23,993 nt of DNA from Coptodactyla brooksi (Eukaryota; Arthropoda; Insecta; Coleoptera; Scarabaeidae): contig JAWQRM010000333.1 in NCBI GenBank assembly GCA_033557675.1, forward strand, positions 1-23,993, read 5' to 3'. Below, in pieces: positions 1-9,639 of the stretch; positions within the stretch are counted from its first letter, which is position 1; every line of letters starts with the position of its first letter. A model generated the notes under the pieces. The model saw nothing but the letters and a program-made list of their open reading frames with translations, did not search any database and was not told the origin of the DNA. Position numbers and translations under genes: made by a program.

Positions 1-310
1 CTGCTATTTAGGTGAAATTAATTTCAAAATTCTATTGCGTATTATGTGTCGAATTTAGATACCAAATTACCAAATGACCTTGTTGGTAAATCATAAAGAA
101 TTAAACAGAAGTATTAAGTAAGATAAGTCGGTAACACTTCCTTCTGTGTTATAAAGTTATAATCCAGTTATAAAGTTAGAATATGGTAGATCATAACTGA
201 TAAATTAAATGCTAAAAGCCCCGTATATACAAGTTAAACGATACATTCACTTTAAACTACATTAAAGGAATGTAATTCGATTCTTGATAGGAACCATAAA
301 CTTAAAACGC
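1..310. other. AT-rich sequence, no gene seen
   Basis: No open frame of useful length, no recognisable transposon coding sequence and no structured repeat is visible before the mariner remnant that starts at 311. Confidence 0.5.
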
Positions 311-697
311 AATTAAATAACGAGAATTTTTAGATACACAAAAAAACACATTGCATTATGTTTAAAAGTTATTTTTTATTCAAAATGGGTTCCATCTAAC
401 TCAATACACTTTCTACAACGGGGAACCAATGCATGCATAGATTTTTGTATGTCATCCTTAGGAATGGCCTTTAGTACCTGCGCAACAGCTACTTGGATGG
501 CTAAAATATCCTCATAAAACGATCCTTTCATCGCGACTTTCCGTTTAGGGAAAATAATCACACGGTGATATATCAGGTGAATACGGTACCACATATGTGG
601 TAGTGCATTATCAAGCAATAAAAACAGCTGTTTTCTTACCGGACATATAGTTGGCGCTGTGTTCCATGATTTAAATTAAAATTCTCGTTATTTAATT
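311..697 (-). mobile_element. Internally deleted mariner-type transposon remnant
   Basis: The outer 20 bp (311-330, AATTAAATAACGAGAATTTT) is a perfect reverse complement of 678-697, giving a 387-bp unit with terminal inverted repeats. Inside is only the tail of a mariner-type transposase on the minus strand. A TA dinucleotide sits inside both arms (AAATA|ACGAG and CTCGT|TATTT), so the true mariner end may be ACGAGAATTTT with a TA target duplication. In that case the extra 7-bp symmetry outside would be chance or an older repeat. Full mariners are about 1.3 kb, so roughly 0.9 kb is missing and this copy is non-autonomous. The repeats are seen directly; the family is inferred from the protein tail. 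Confidence 0.75.
376..660 (-). pseudogene. Mariner-type transposase, C-terminal fragment
   Basis: The minus-strand frame ending at 376 reads through LLLDNALPH (like the second catalytic Asp block HDNARPH of mariner transposases), jumps to YHRVIIFPKRK (like the SDYHLFPKLK block), then AMKGSFYEDI, VLKAIPKDDIQ and a final RCRKCIELDGTHFE. That order and the closing CI..G.HFE motif are typical of the last 80 or so residues of mariner transposases. The region between the second and third catalytic Asp is lost: only a few residues separate HM and YHR, where about 25-30 are expected. The helix-turn-helix and first catalytic Asp are absent. The frame is open from about 660 but has no proper start, so it cannot encode an active enzyme. 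Confidence 0.75.
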
Positions 698-2000
698 GTC
701 ACAATGTGTACATCCATGATTTCACCTGTTCACTGCTCAATGCAGTTCATTCTCAAAAATTTAAACCACAAATTTAACAACTTTATAATCAAACTAGAAT
801 ATTTTAGAGTTACATCTGCATATATATTATAAATAAGATAAAAAGTCATAAAGATAAAGCATAATATGACGAAGATACTGGTTTTGATTAACGCAAAGTG
901 TTATTTCTTATTAGCTTATTATAGATACAGGTCTTATCATAATTCTTAAGATCGTTTTCACGTCGGTGAGGAATAACATAAAATGAAAGTGTTCGTGCTG
1001 AGCAAACAGATTAACTAGGTGGTTAACAACTGTGTGAAAAAATGTATCAAACCAACTTCACGGCGCTTACAAGCTGAATGGCATTGATATTTTCAATTTA
1101 CAGCGGGTTGGTGTCTGCTATATGCATTCCGTATGTTGATACACGAATCCATATTGCGCGCATACTTGGGACCGGTTGAATGAATTAACATTTTATTGTT
1201 TCGTTAACTAGCAAATACCAATCATTAACATGTCAATATATTGTGTTCGCAGAGAATTATTAATGCAGGTTTTATTTTATTTTTATCAAGTGCCGGTTAA
1301 CAGCGAATATTTGCAATTTTTATAAGGTAGCATATACAATATTTATTGCCTATCAAAGAACAGTGATAGGAAAATAGTATGTGATATCTAATAAAAAATA
1401 GTGGGGCGTGAAAACATTATTATATGTCAAGTTACAATCAAGGATAATATCATTTTCTTTCTGCGATTTCTCTAAACTTTATTTCTTTGAAAGGAGCAAC
1501 TATAAGTCAATATTGCTAAAGTTGTGTCTCCATCCTTATCTATAGTCTCCATCCCTGAATTTGCGTGTCACATTTTCTATTATTTTGAGAGTCATTACGG
1601 TGAACATTACTGATGTTTTACCTTAACTACCTTACCGTATTGGATTTAATTATGTACACTGGTTTTGTTAAACAACCCAAGAGAAAAAATTGAGTGGAAT
1701 GAGGTTCGGAAAATATGAACGATTGCTCATACTATCACGTCATGACATCGATTCCACCATCCACAACAGTAAGACAGAGATATTAACAGAGATTAAACTG
1801 ATAAGAAAAAGCTGGAGAAGCACTCTCTCCAGTTGCAAAACTGGTTCATAGTCTACAAACTAGTTGGTTGCTGCAGAAGTTCATGGTATCGAACATTATC
1901 CTAAAAGTTCCGCAGATTTTAAGTAATCTTCAATAACCGATTCAGATGAATAACAACATTTCTTCCGGAAACAGTAATCTGTGTAATCTTCGTTAAGTTC
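698..2000. other. Gene-poor AT-rich interval
   Basis: I find no frame with recognisable protein features on either strand, no TIR pair and no tRNA-like structure. A short imperfect hairpin (CTGGAGAAG...CTCTCCAG near 1811-1833) is the only local structure noted and has no clear meaning. Confidence 0.5.
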
Positions 2001-2016
2001 TTGATGAATCTGGATC

Positions 2017-2430
2017 TTGCGTGGACAGTCTTATGGTTTTTCTTTTTCATCAAGGATTTTTACTTACAAGGGAAGTTGCAAATTGAGGGAAAAAGTATTT
2101 ATTCGCTTGTATTTAGAAAACGTGTGGCAAAACTTCGGTGGAGGAGCTGGAACATTCGATCCTCCACCCACACAAAAATCACTAACACAAGGTTTCCTCG
2201 CCTTGGAGGACAACAACCTGGATCTGCATAGAGCGACGCTGGGCTCGCCCCAATCAGTGAAGAAGGGATACGTTGTAATGGATGGGAAAAGACGCCACGT
2301 TTTCGTAAAACAGGCCACCCTGTATATGCAGGAATACAAAGAAAATACATCCAATTCCAAGAGAAATAAGACACATATATTATCAAAACATAAACAAAAT
2401 GCACCACCAAAATGTACAGAATCAAAGTAG
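2017..2430 (+). other. Unassigned protein-like stretch, possible exon
   Basis: A 137-codon plus-strand frame whose middle (about 2128-2340) looks more like real coding sequence than its surroundings: GC-richer, with many C or G third positions and a plausible peptide containing GGGAGTFDPPPTQ, ALEDNNLDLHRATLG and GYVVMDGKRRHVFVKQ. The first 35 codons and the lysine-rich tail look random. I do not recognise a family. Overlapping frames on the minus strand (2064-2447) and in another plus frame (2001-2231) are less convincing. It could be an exon of a host gene, a decayed transposon ORF, or chance. No clear splice sites were identified. Confidence 0.25.
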
Positions 2431-2568
2431 GTTAATAATACTTTCAATACAAGTAACCTTTCTTAAAATGCGATACCTGTGAACGTGCAAAGGATACGTT
2501 CTAAAATAAGATTGCCCTTACGGTAATATCTAACAAAATAAATGTCAATATATGTAAACAAGTAAAGG

Positions 2569-2603
2569 GTAAGCTGTTTTTCATGCAAAGTAAGCTGTTT
2601 TTC
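2569..2603. repeat. Short direct repeat, 14 bp, period 21
   Basis: GTAAGCTGTTTTTC occurs at 2569-2582 and again at 2590-2603, separated by 7 bp. It is probably a small local duplication. Confidence 0.8.
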
Positions 2604-2930
2604 TCGTGATAAACGAGGAAATGACCAGAATGATTTTATCAATCGGGGTAATCAACTTCGTTACTTTACAGCAACGGCAAACCAAAAATTGAACGTTATA
2701 AAGTGATATAATAAAAGTGAGGTTACAAACGTTATCAAAATAATGAAAGATTGAAAATCAGTCAATATATGTCAACGTACGCACTCTCGTCGCTGACGGG
2801 ATGATCTCGTCTATCGTCCACGGGTGACGAACTTAACAGGATGACGGGAGTTACAAATATGGTCGCAAAACTCGTTCTTAACCAAAGAGCAGCGTAAAAG
2901 AACGCTCCCAACAAAACAACGCGCTCCAGA

Positions 2931-2998
2931 CGAATTCCTCCAAAATGGCGGGGCTCCATATCAAAATGGCTCCAAAATGGAGGTGCTCCAAAAGGAAC
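2931..2998. repeat. Imperfect tandem AAAATGG...GCTCCA repeats
   Basis: The core CCAAAATGG or CAAAATGG followed by GCTCC recurs three times across this stretch with variable spacing (CAAAATGGCGGGGCTCCA, CAAAATGGCTCCA, CAAAATGGAGGTGCTCCA). It is a local degenerate repeat inside the GC-richer tract; function unknown. Confidence 0.6.
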
Positions 2999-3541
2999 CT
3001 AATGAGAAAAAAAAACGATCCTTAAAACCAAAAATACAGCCGCTTTCGAAAAAAAAAGAATTGTAAACTGTTCCCTACATACCTTACAATGACAAACGAT
3101 ACGAGAAAATCTTCGATTCAGGAAGATTAAATCCGTCAATTGTCGAAAAAACGTCGCCTCGATCCCACCGGATCCAAATACCAAATTCCACACCAATACT
3201 ACGACGGACGTTCCAAAACTCGAAGTACGCCAAGGGGATAATCCGCAATCAAAGTATACAGTGACGTCTACCTTCTCTAAATTCTCACTTACGCAGTCTT
3301 CACCTTCCTGAATGGTGACAGCAACAAAAGTACACTACGGTGTCTGTACTACAATTACCACTCCAGAGAAATTAATTTTCCCCAGAAGAAAGGGGTCACT
3401 AATTTCCCACAAGACAAAAGAAGATAAGAAGCTACTAAAAGGAAAGCAACCGCGGGTAAGAGAACCATTCAAATAAAAGAAAACGCGAGAAATCAGCCCG
3501 CAAGAGTAATTAAAACCCATACAGCACCTCGACCAACTCCG

Positions 3542-3574
3542 AGACAACTCCGCACAACCTAGACAACTCCGCAC
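3542..3574. repeat. Direct repeat AGACAACTCCGCAC, period 19
   Basis: AGACAACTCCGCAC is found at 3542-3555 and 3561-3574, with a partial related CCAACTCC just upstream at about 3534. It may be a minisatellite-like seed or leader repeat of the surrounding tract. Confidence 0.75.
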
Positions 3575-4002
3575 GTCGACCCTAGATGGCCCCAGTACTA
3601 AACAGAAACCTACCATCGACGTCGAAACTCGAGTTCGAAACACAGACAACAAATATCGGAGCGAAGAGACGCCAACTCAAAAGAGTCCCCAAACAAGAAA
3701 TATCTACAAATGAGCGAACAAAATGAACGCCCCCAGTACAGCCTGAAACGAAACCGTTTCAAACGAAAACTGCAATCGAAATGTGGTAAATGCAAGATAT
3801 TCATTTCTAAAGAGCTTTCTATTGATATATCACGCACATACCGGAAGGTGAAAAGGAGTAAACTACCCATAGTTTTCTGGAATAATTTAAAAATTACCCT
3901 ATCAAGCTGCGTTAAGTATACAAATAATACGTTTAAAAAAGTTAAGTATTTTTTCCTATCGTCCGCAGACCACTCCCCCGCAAAGTTACGGGAGATATTA
4001 TA

Positions 4003-4410
4003 CAGTGTGAGTCGTTAATAATGAGCCATATTGTAGTGGCGGATAATTGGGGTCAAAATAGAGCCTCATACGAAAGTTAATCCTTTTCAATCTACAGGGC
4101 GTTAAAACTGAAAAAATATTTTCTATTTTTAACGGTATTTTAAAAACGGCTCGTTGAATTTTGCTAAAAATTGGTAGTTATGGTTATCTATTAGAGAATT
4201 AAGGATTTCAAACTTATTTTATGCTAAAATGTATAGGGTGTGTGCTGCACCTTTTATGTGAAGTTAAAATAACAAACTTTTTCGCACTTACAGATATGTC
4301 ATTTTAATAGACACATTAATGAACCACCATCATTGCCAAATAAAAAAGGTATACCTGTCAAATGCTGCTAAAATGAACCGTTTTCGAAATAAATCGCATT
4401 TATGGAATTT
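4003..4410 (+). repeat. Left long terminal inverted repeat
   Basis: Inverted counterpart of 5691-6117. Matching landmarks, from outside in, are CAGTGTGAGTCGTTAATAAT, GTAGTGGCGGATAATTGGGG, CTCATACGAAA, TCTACAGGGCG, GGTGTGTGCTGCACC, ATGACATATCT in complement, GGTATACCTGTCAAATG and CGTTTTCGAAATAAATCGCA. Identity is high but not perfect. Confidence 0.85.
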
Positions 4411-4497
4411 AGGGCGCATTTAGGGTGCATATTGCCTTTCACAAATAATAAATAACAAATTTCAACATTTTTTATTTTTCCACAGTAAAAAATCAAA

Positions 4498-5575
4498 TTA
4501 CAGTAAATTTTCAAAATGTGCGGCATTTACTTCAGTACATTTTAAAACTCTTCTATTTAAATTTTGCCTAACACTAAATAAATCTTGCTGGTTTTTAATC
4601 ACATTTGCACAGTTCTAAATTCGTGTCCATAGTATTTCCCTGGTATTAGCAATTTCTTTATACACCAAAGATTTGAGGTGACCCCAGAAATAAAAATCCA
4701 ATGGATTTAAGTCGAGGCTCCGTGCAGGCCAGGCGAACACACTACCACGACCAATCCAGCGGTGTGGATAAATTTCGTTTAAATGTACTCTGACCCTCAT
4801 CGGGTAATGTGCTGGAGCACCATCATGCATAAACCAATGATCTAGGCGCAAACGCAAGGAGACGTGTTTAGACGCAAGAAGAATTGGTAAGTCATTGACC
4901 AGAAATGCTAAGTAATTTTCTCCAGTAAGTGAACGGGGTAGTTCATAGAGGCCCAAAATGTGATTTCCAAGGATCCCACACCACACACTAATTGAAAATT
5001 CGTGTTGAAAATGTCGACCTCGAAACAAATGTGGATTTTCTGTTTCCCATGAATGGCTGTTCTTCCAATTAAATGTACCGCTACGGGTAAATGTAGCTTC
5101 GTCGGTAAACAGAATTTTGTTGTAAAATAAGGGGTCACAGTTTTGTTGTTGCTGAAAAAACCGCGCAAAATGCAACCTTTGTTGCGGATCTTGTGGCATT
5201 AAATGCTAAACTGGACAAAAATGGTAAGGATGAATTTTTTCTTTCTTGAGAATCCTACTTACAGATCTTTGACTAATCCCAGTGGCTGCAGAGATACTTA
5301 CTTATTCTTGGATTGTCGGCAACACGCATTAAAATTTCATCCTGTTGGTCAGCTGTTAAAACGTTAGGTCTTCCAACATCTTATTTTGAATGGAATGAAC
5401 CAGTCTCTCCAAGTCGATCAAATAACCTTCCAAATATTTTGCGGTCAGGTTACAAACGATTAGGATATAATTCTATATATCTTACGGCTGCTCGGCAGCC
5501 ACAATAATTTTCTTGTGCATAAACACAAACCATATCTCGCATTTCCTTATTACTAAAATTATTATGTTGCGGCAT
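4498..5575 (-). pseudogene. Tc1/mariner-superfamily transposase, D-41-D type, broken
   Basis: The start is the ATG at 5575 (MPQHNNFSNKEMRDMV...), giving about 359 codons, the usual size for the family. The N-terminal helix-turn-helix half has in-frame TAA codons at about codons 42 and 65, then a frameshift near the NPRIS segment. It continues as TGISQRSVSRILKK and, after another stop, into the long open segment 5199-4615. That segment keeps FTDEATF (first catalytic Asp), WCGILGNHILG, MHDGAPAH (second Asp) and WPARSLDLNPLDFYFWGHLKS (third Asp, 41 residues after the second). A frameshift at about 4615 moves the tail to another frame, ending RRVLKCTEVNAAHFENLL with a TAA at 4498-4500. A transposase binds the TIRs and cuts and pastes the element; this copy cannot. 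Spacing resembles the DD41D group (rosa/Visitor type), recalled and not searched. Confidence 0.85.
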
Positions 5576-5690
5576 TTTAGTATACTAGAAAAAAGTAATG
5601 CTTACGGCAAATAACAACAATAGGATGAAACATGACAGGAGCTTACTATGTTTAATCTCATTTTTCCATTCCTTGAGGTAATATGCATCA

Positions 5691-6117
5691 ATTCCCTAAA
5701 TGCGATTTATTTCGAAAACGGTTAATTTTAGCAACATTTGACAGGTATACCTTTTTTATTTGGAAATGATGGTGGTTCATTAATTTGTCCATTAAAATGA
5801 CATATCTCTAAGGGTGAAAAAGTTTATGTTATTTTAAGTGCACATAAAAGGTGCAGCAGACACCCTGTACATTTTGGCATAAAATAAGTCTGAAATTCTT
5901 AATTCTCTAATTGAAAACCATAACTGCACCAATTTCTAGCAAAATTCAACGAGCGGTTTTTAAAATATGGTTAAAAATAGAAAATATTTTTTCAGTTTTA
6001 GCGCCCTGTAGATTGGAAAGGAACAATTTTCGTATGAGGCAAGTTTGGCTCAATCGCTCTATTTTGACCCCAATTATCCGCCACTACAATATGGCCCATT
6101 ATTAACGACTCACACTG
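5691..6117 (-). repeat. Right long terminal inverted repeat
   Basis: Reverse complement of the left arm with scattered substitutions. It has an extra block of roughly 15-18 bp near 6041-6060 (around CAAGTTTGGCTCAATCG) that the left arm lacks at the corresponding place. Its outer end CTCACACTG is at 6109-6117. Confidence 0.85.
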
Positions 6118-6119
6118 CA

Positions 6120-6536
6120 TATATATACTATATACTTTTAAATACAAGGTATTTAAAAAATACTTTGAAGAAAAACCGTAAATTAATCATACAATAAGAT
6201 GTTTATGGTAAAATAAGGCATTTAGGGGTGGTTGGGATTAGCTACCCCAATACAAATTCATTCTTTCGCGGGTGTTACTTGCTGATTTTGAAAAAATGTA
6301 CTACAGTATTTGTTTTCGATGTGACGTAAAAACCTTTGAAGGGATTTATAATAGGGGTAGAGAGTACAATTTCGCCAATATCTCGAAAACGAAAGCATAA
6401 AAATAGTTAAATATCCCGAACATTTGAATTCTATGTTACTAATTTAATTTTTTATAAAATGTTATTTTTATTCGACATATTGCTGACAATAATGAAAGTC
6501 ATGAAAAAGATGTTTTAAACACAAGAATTGTTTGTT
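6120..6536. other. AT-rich interval without recognised gene
   Basis: It begins with a TATATATA tract just outside the transposon. GGGGTGGTTGGGATTAGCTA-CCCC near 6226-6246 can form a weak hairpin, and AGGGGTAG recurs near 6353. This could be the edge of another short element, but I cannot find a partner end. Confidence 0.35.
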
Positions 6537-6913
6537 TCAAGTACATGTTATAACAGCTATATCCCCACAAATACCACATGCTGGCTTCTCACTTGAAAAG
6601 CAAACCTTCGCTGAATTTTCAAATTGTCTGGTGTCTCCTCTATATATCCACTTGCAAACTTTTCTGCTAAATTTTCACTTGCTTCCTCATCTTCAATAAT
6701 ACACTGACCGTCATTGTGATGAATGTGTAGAAATCTAGCACAGTTTCGTCTTCAATTCGCATATTATAATTCTCCATACTTTTCATTAAAATACATTGTA
6801 CGAGTATTCTTCATCAGGATAAAAGGATTGTCTGATAGAAGAGATAAGTTAGGCACCAATTTCTTATTACAATTACTTAGTGATCTCATAGATTCCGCAC
6901 AATTTCTCTCCTT
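6537..6913 (-). pseudogene. Decayed coding remnant in three frames, family unknown
   Basis: On the minus strand three adjoining frames give protein-like peptides in collinear order. First is CAESMRSLSNCNKKLVPNLS to FNEKYGEL, stopping at 6764-6766. Then comes MRIEDETVLDFYTF, followed in a shifted frame by HHNDGQCIIEDEEASENLAE to GYIEETPDNL. Last is KVCFSSEKPACGICGDIAVI with a TGA at 6537-6539. The closing CGICG...C looks like part of a zinc-binding ribbon. I do not recognise the family. Collinear peptides with sensible composition suggest a former ORF with at least two or three frameshifts, but exons or chance cannot be excluded. It lies just outside the long-TIR element and is not part of it. 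Confidence 0.35.
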
Positions 6914-6941
6914 TTATCATTTTATGTTCCAGTTTGGGTGA

Positions 6942-8545
6942 AGCACTACTTTGCAGTGAATTACTGCAATATGAAATCTGCTCTTAATTCGCCACTACAA
7001 AGAATGCGCAGGGCCGTAACCAAACTGAACATGTATTCTTTGTATTATTGAACCTTATGTTCTTACTTTGCAAATTTTACCTTTACTTACGTATAAGCTA
7101 TCACGTATATGAACAATATTTCATTTTCAGTAGCAATATGCACACCCCGCTTAATGCTAACTAGTTTTCTATATAACTATTATTATCTTTATTAATAACG
7201 TGCGGCTGGAGCACTTTCCTCAACGTGCAAATTCGAGGACAACGGGCAGGGAATGTTAATTCCACTGCAAATTGCCACCGTATTACCGTTCTAGCGCATA
7301 TTTATTTGGAGCATTAAACTGTCCAAAGGAATTTCACAACGCGGCGTCGGGCGACAAATCGTTCGACTTTGTAAGAGACCAACCCGAACTCTTACTGATT
7401 TCGTAACCCGCCCTAGGGTCAAAATCCAATGTTTCTAATTGTCTCTCTCGATTTTGCTCACAGACTGTTACGCAGCGCTTACTAGATAGGTACTCGTACT
7501 TTGCAGCAGTAGCGTTTCGAAAGCAGCGCTTGAGAATGTGCGTGCACATTGTTTGCACTTTTCAACCTTCTCAATTTTACTGTGTAATTAACCTGGCTTG
7601 TTTTATTCTGTACTGCGGTTTCATCTAACACGTTCTTGCGGTCTGGCAGAACTTGACTATAGTGTGCATTTAAGATTCTTTTGTGTTATTCTTTGTTATT
7701 AGAATGCTGTTCTATTATTCTCCTGTTAATACAAATAATCTCGAAGTGCTGTACTTTGTGGTTGCTTTCATGGTTTATATTACAAACCGTGGAATTAGGT
7801 GTAACGGTATTTTATTTCTACTCATCCAGAGATGAAATTTTATTGCCACCATTTCAGAAATGGTCCTTAGTTGTAAAAATTGAAGACCGCAGGTGTTGAC
7901 TTGAATACAGTTTTATTTAATACGAGGAATGTGCCTTTCGCTTACAATTAGCGTAAGCTAGCACGCCACAAATGTTAGGAAGTGACGAGAAAGAAAAAAA
8001 AATAATACGAGTATATATATCAGGAAAGCCCGCACAAAAACTGCGCGCAGAAAATTTACCACACGATAAAATTCCTACATGGAAAAATGTCCACACGGCT
8101 CTGGGTAATTAGTATTCAATAAACCGTACGTATTTTATAAAAAAAGTCTGCGGAATCTAATAACGCACATTGCACTGTAAAAAATCAGTACAATTCAATA
8201 CAATTGAGACTATACGAGGATATAAAGAAATGGTGTGATTTTCAGTAGATATTTACGCAAATGGCAGCTATCTTCAGGACAAACCTGTATATTATGTGTC
8301 CTGAATTTAAGGGGAAATTTGATATAGAATCGTAATCAGTAGGGCACTTTAACTGCAGAATCGGATACATCGTTTTTGAGAAAAATCAATTTAAATTTCG
8401 CCCTTTAATAAATAGAATTATAATTATTCAGCAAGTATATTTGAATAACTTGAATAATCAATTGTATTTTATTAAGAATGTTTAATAAAATATTTCAGCA
8501 TTACCCTATTTTGAAGACTGATGTCATTTGTGTTGTTGTGTATTA
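6942..8545. other. Gene-poor interval
   Basis: No recognisable gene. A slightly GC-richer patch at about 7200-7560 contains a 74-codon minus frame (7334-7558) of no known family, probably a shadow of composition. The rest is AT-rich, with poly-A and AT runs near 7990-8030. No TIR pair was found. Confidence 0.45.
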
Positions 8546-9639
8546 TACACGGTGTCCAGTTTAAAATGAAGTATATGGGCGTATTGGAAACCGTTAGAGA
8601 TACATCGAAAGTTGCATAATTGATTGTCTAAGAATAATGCGTGTATTAAATTCAAAATTGTATTAAATTTTTACATTTTTGAAAACTTCATATAAAATGC
8701 TTTACATTAACGTGTGACATGTTTATGTACAACAAATAAATAATGCCAAAAATCACAAAAATAAGATTTGCGACAGCAGGCCTTGACACTTCCATGACTA
8801 CGAAACAATTGAACATTACAAGCGACATCTTAATTCAAAACAATTTTAATATTAGTTTAGCATTATTAAAATAAAGATTACTGCAAACAAGTTAGTTATA
8901 GCATTTTATAATAAACTAACATTGAATACAAACTTTTAATGCATTATGGAAGTAAATGCTCAAAAAGACCACCATTCTCTTGAATGCATAAATCTACACC
9001 GTGTCAGTACTACATCGTAGGATCGTGTTAGCATGTCCGTAGTAGTACTATTGACTTCAACTGCACGTCGTAATTCGGCAATGGTTTCATATGATCTTGA
9101 GCATACTTTACTTTTTAGATAGCGCCCTACAAAAAATCAATTGGCGTGAGATCCGCCGATCTAGCAGGCCACCTTATTGGTCCCTTATTACCTATCGATG
9201 TATCAGGGTATTCGTTGTTCAAGAAAGTTGAAATAATGCGAGCATTGTGTGCAGATGCACCATCTTGTTGATAGAACATGTTTTGTACGGTGGTAAATAA
9301 CAATTCCACGATTCTTTCTGACACATTCGTTTGTGAGAGATTCAAGTATCTTGCCGAATTAAGATGATTTTCATTATAAAAGAATGGGCCAACAATGTAA
9401 CTACCAATAATGCCTAACCAGACATTGAACCCCCATTTGCCTTGCTGTCTCGTTCTCCGAAATAAATATCGATCTTCATTGGGCCAATAAACAGTATTTT
9501 TGCGATTAAGCAATCCGCTATCAGTGAAACGACTCTTATCAGTCCATAAGATTTTCATCGTGAAATTTCGAATTTCTACATTGTTTCTCAAAAATCATCG
9601 ACAAAAGTTTATCCTTCTCAGTTCATCACCATTCTGCAG
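8546..9639 (-). mobile_element. Truncated Tc1/mariner-type transposon
   Basis: The left boundary is a TA (8546-8547) followed by CACGGTGTCCAGTTTAAAATG, the form of end seen in this transposon group (GGTGTCC terminal motif). The minus-strand transposase remnant occupies 8960-9639. The transposase N-terminus and the opposite TIR are missing: at 9639/9640 the homology stops and a plus-strand fragment of a different transposase begins. I infer truncation by deletion or by another insertion event. Confidence 0.6.
8960..9639 (-). pseudogene. Tc1/mariner-superfamily transposase, D-41-D type, 5' truncated
   Basis: Reading on minus from 9639, LQNGDELRRINFCR is interrupted by TGA, then the open segment 9591-9127 follows. 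It has KILWTDKSRFTD (first catalytic Asp), WGFNVWLGIIGSYIVGPF, FYQQDGASAHNAR (second Asp) and WPARSADLTPIDF (third Asp, 41 residues after the second). A TAG at 9127 and a frameshift follow, after which RYLKSKVCSRSYETIAELRR leads to a C-terminal LTRCRFMHSREWWSF and TGA at 8960-8962. The N-terminal DNA-binding half is absent. It is a dead cut-and-paste transposase. All three Asp positions survive, but with one stop, one terminal frameshift and a truncation. It is a different lineage from the copy at 4498-5575, judged by the divergent sequence around the shared motifs. Confidence 0.8.

Larger units (their letters stand above)
2760..3995. other. GC-richer A/C-rich tract, possible old retroelement
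   Basis: The base composition changes sharply here: the plus strand is rich in A and C, with GC well above the flanks, ending where the long-TIR transposon begins at about 4003. Minus frames at 2762-2959, 2999-3196, 3335-3652 and 3610-3870 are open mainly because T-poor plus sequence gives few stops in reverse; none resembles a known protein. A plus frame starting at 3710 (MSEQNERPQYSLKRNRFKRK...) runs to 4018 into the next element and looks plausible only at its start. The A-rich sense strand is reminiscent of LTR-retrotransposon leader and gag regions, but I could identify no LTR pair, primer-binding site or polymerase motif. Confidence 0.35.
4001..6119 (-). mobile_element. Long-TIR Tc1/mariner-superfamily DNA transposon
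   Basis: The element runs from CAGTGTGAGTCGTTAATAAT at 4003 to its reverse complement ending at 6117. The left flank is TA (4001-4002) and the right flank is CA (6118-6119), consistent with a TA target duplication with one mutation. The two arms are inverted copies over more than 400 bp. Internal to them is one transposase-derived reading region on the minus strand (4498-5575). Total length about 2.1 kb. The arms differ at scattered positions plus an extra block in the right arm near 6041-6060, and the transposase carries several lesions, so this is an old, inactive copy. The boundaries are direct observations; the superfamily follows from the transposase motifs. Confidence 0.85.

Noticed and set aside
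2064..2447. Minus-strand frames of 127 and 108 codons opposite the 2017-2430 stretch
   Set aside because: They overlap each other and the plus frame, have unlikely Cys/Phe/Leu-rich composition and match no family; most likely antisense shadows.
4908..5168. 86-codon minus frame and 5313-5507 plus frame inside the long-TIR transposon
   Set aside because: They lie in other frames or on the other strand of the identified transposase region and read as its shadows.
5911..6105. 64-codon plus frame
   Set aside because: It falls entirely within the right inverted repeat of the transposon, and the peptide has no family features.
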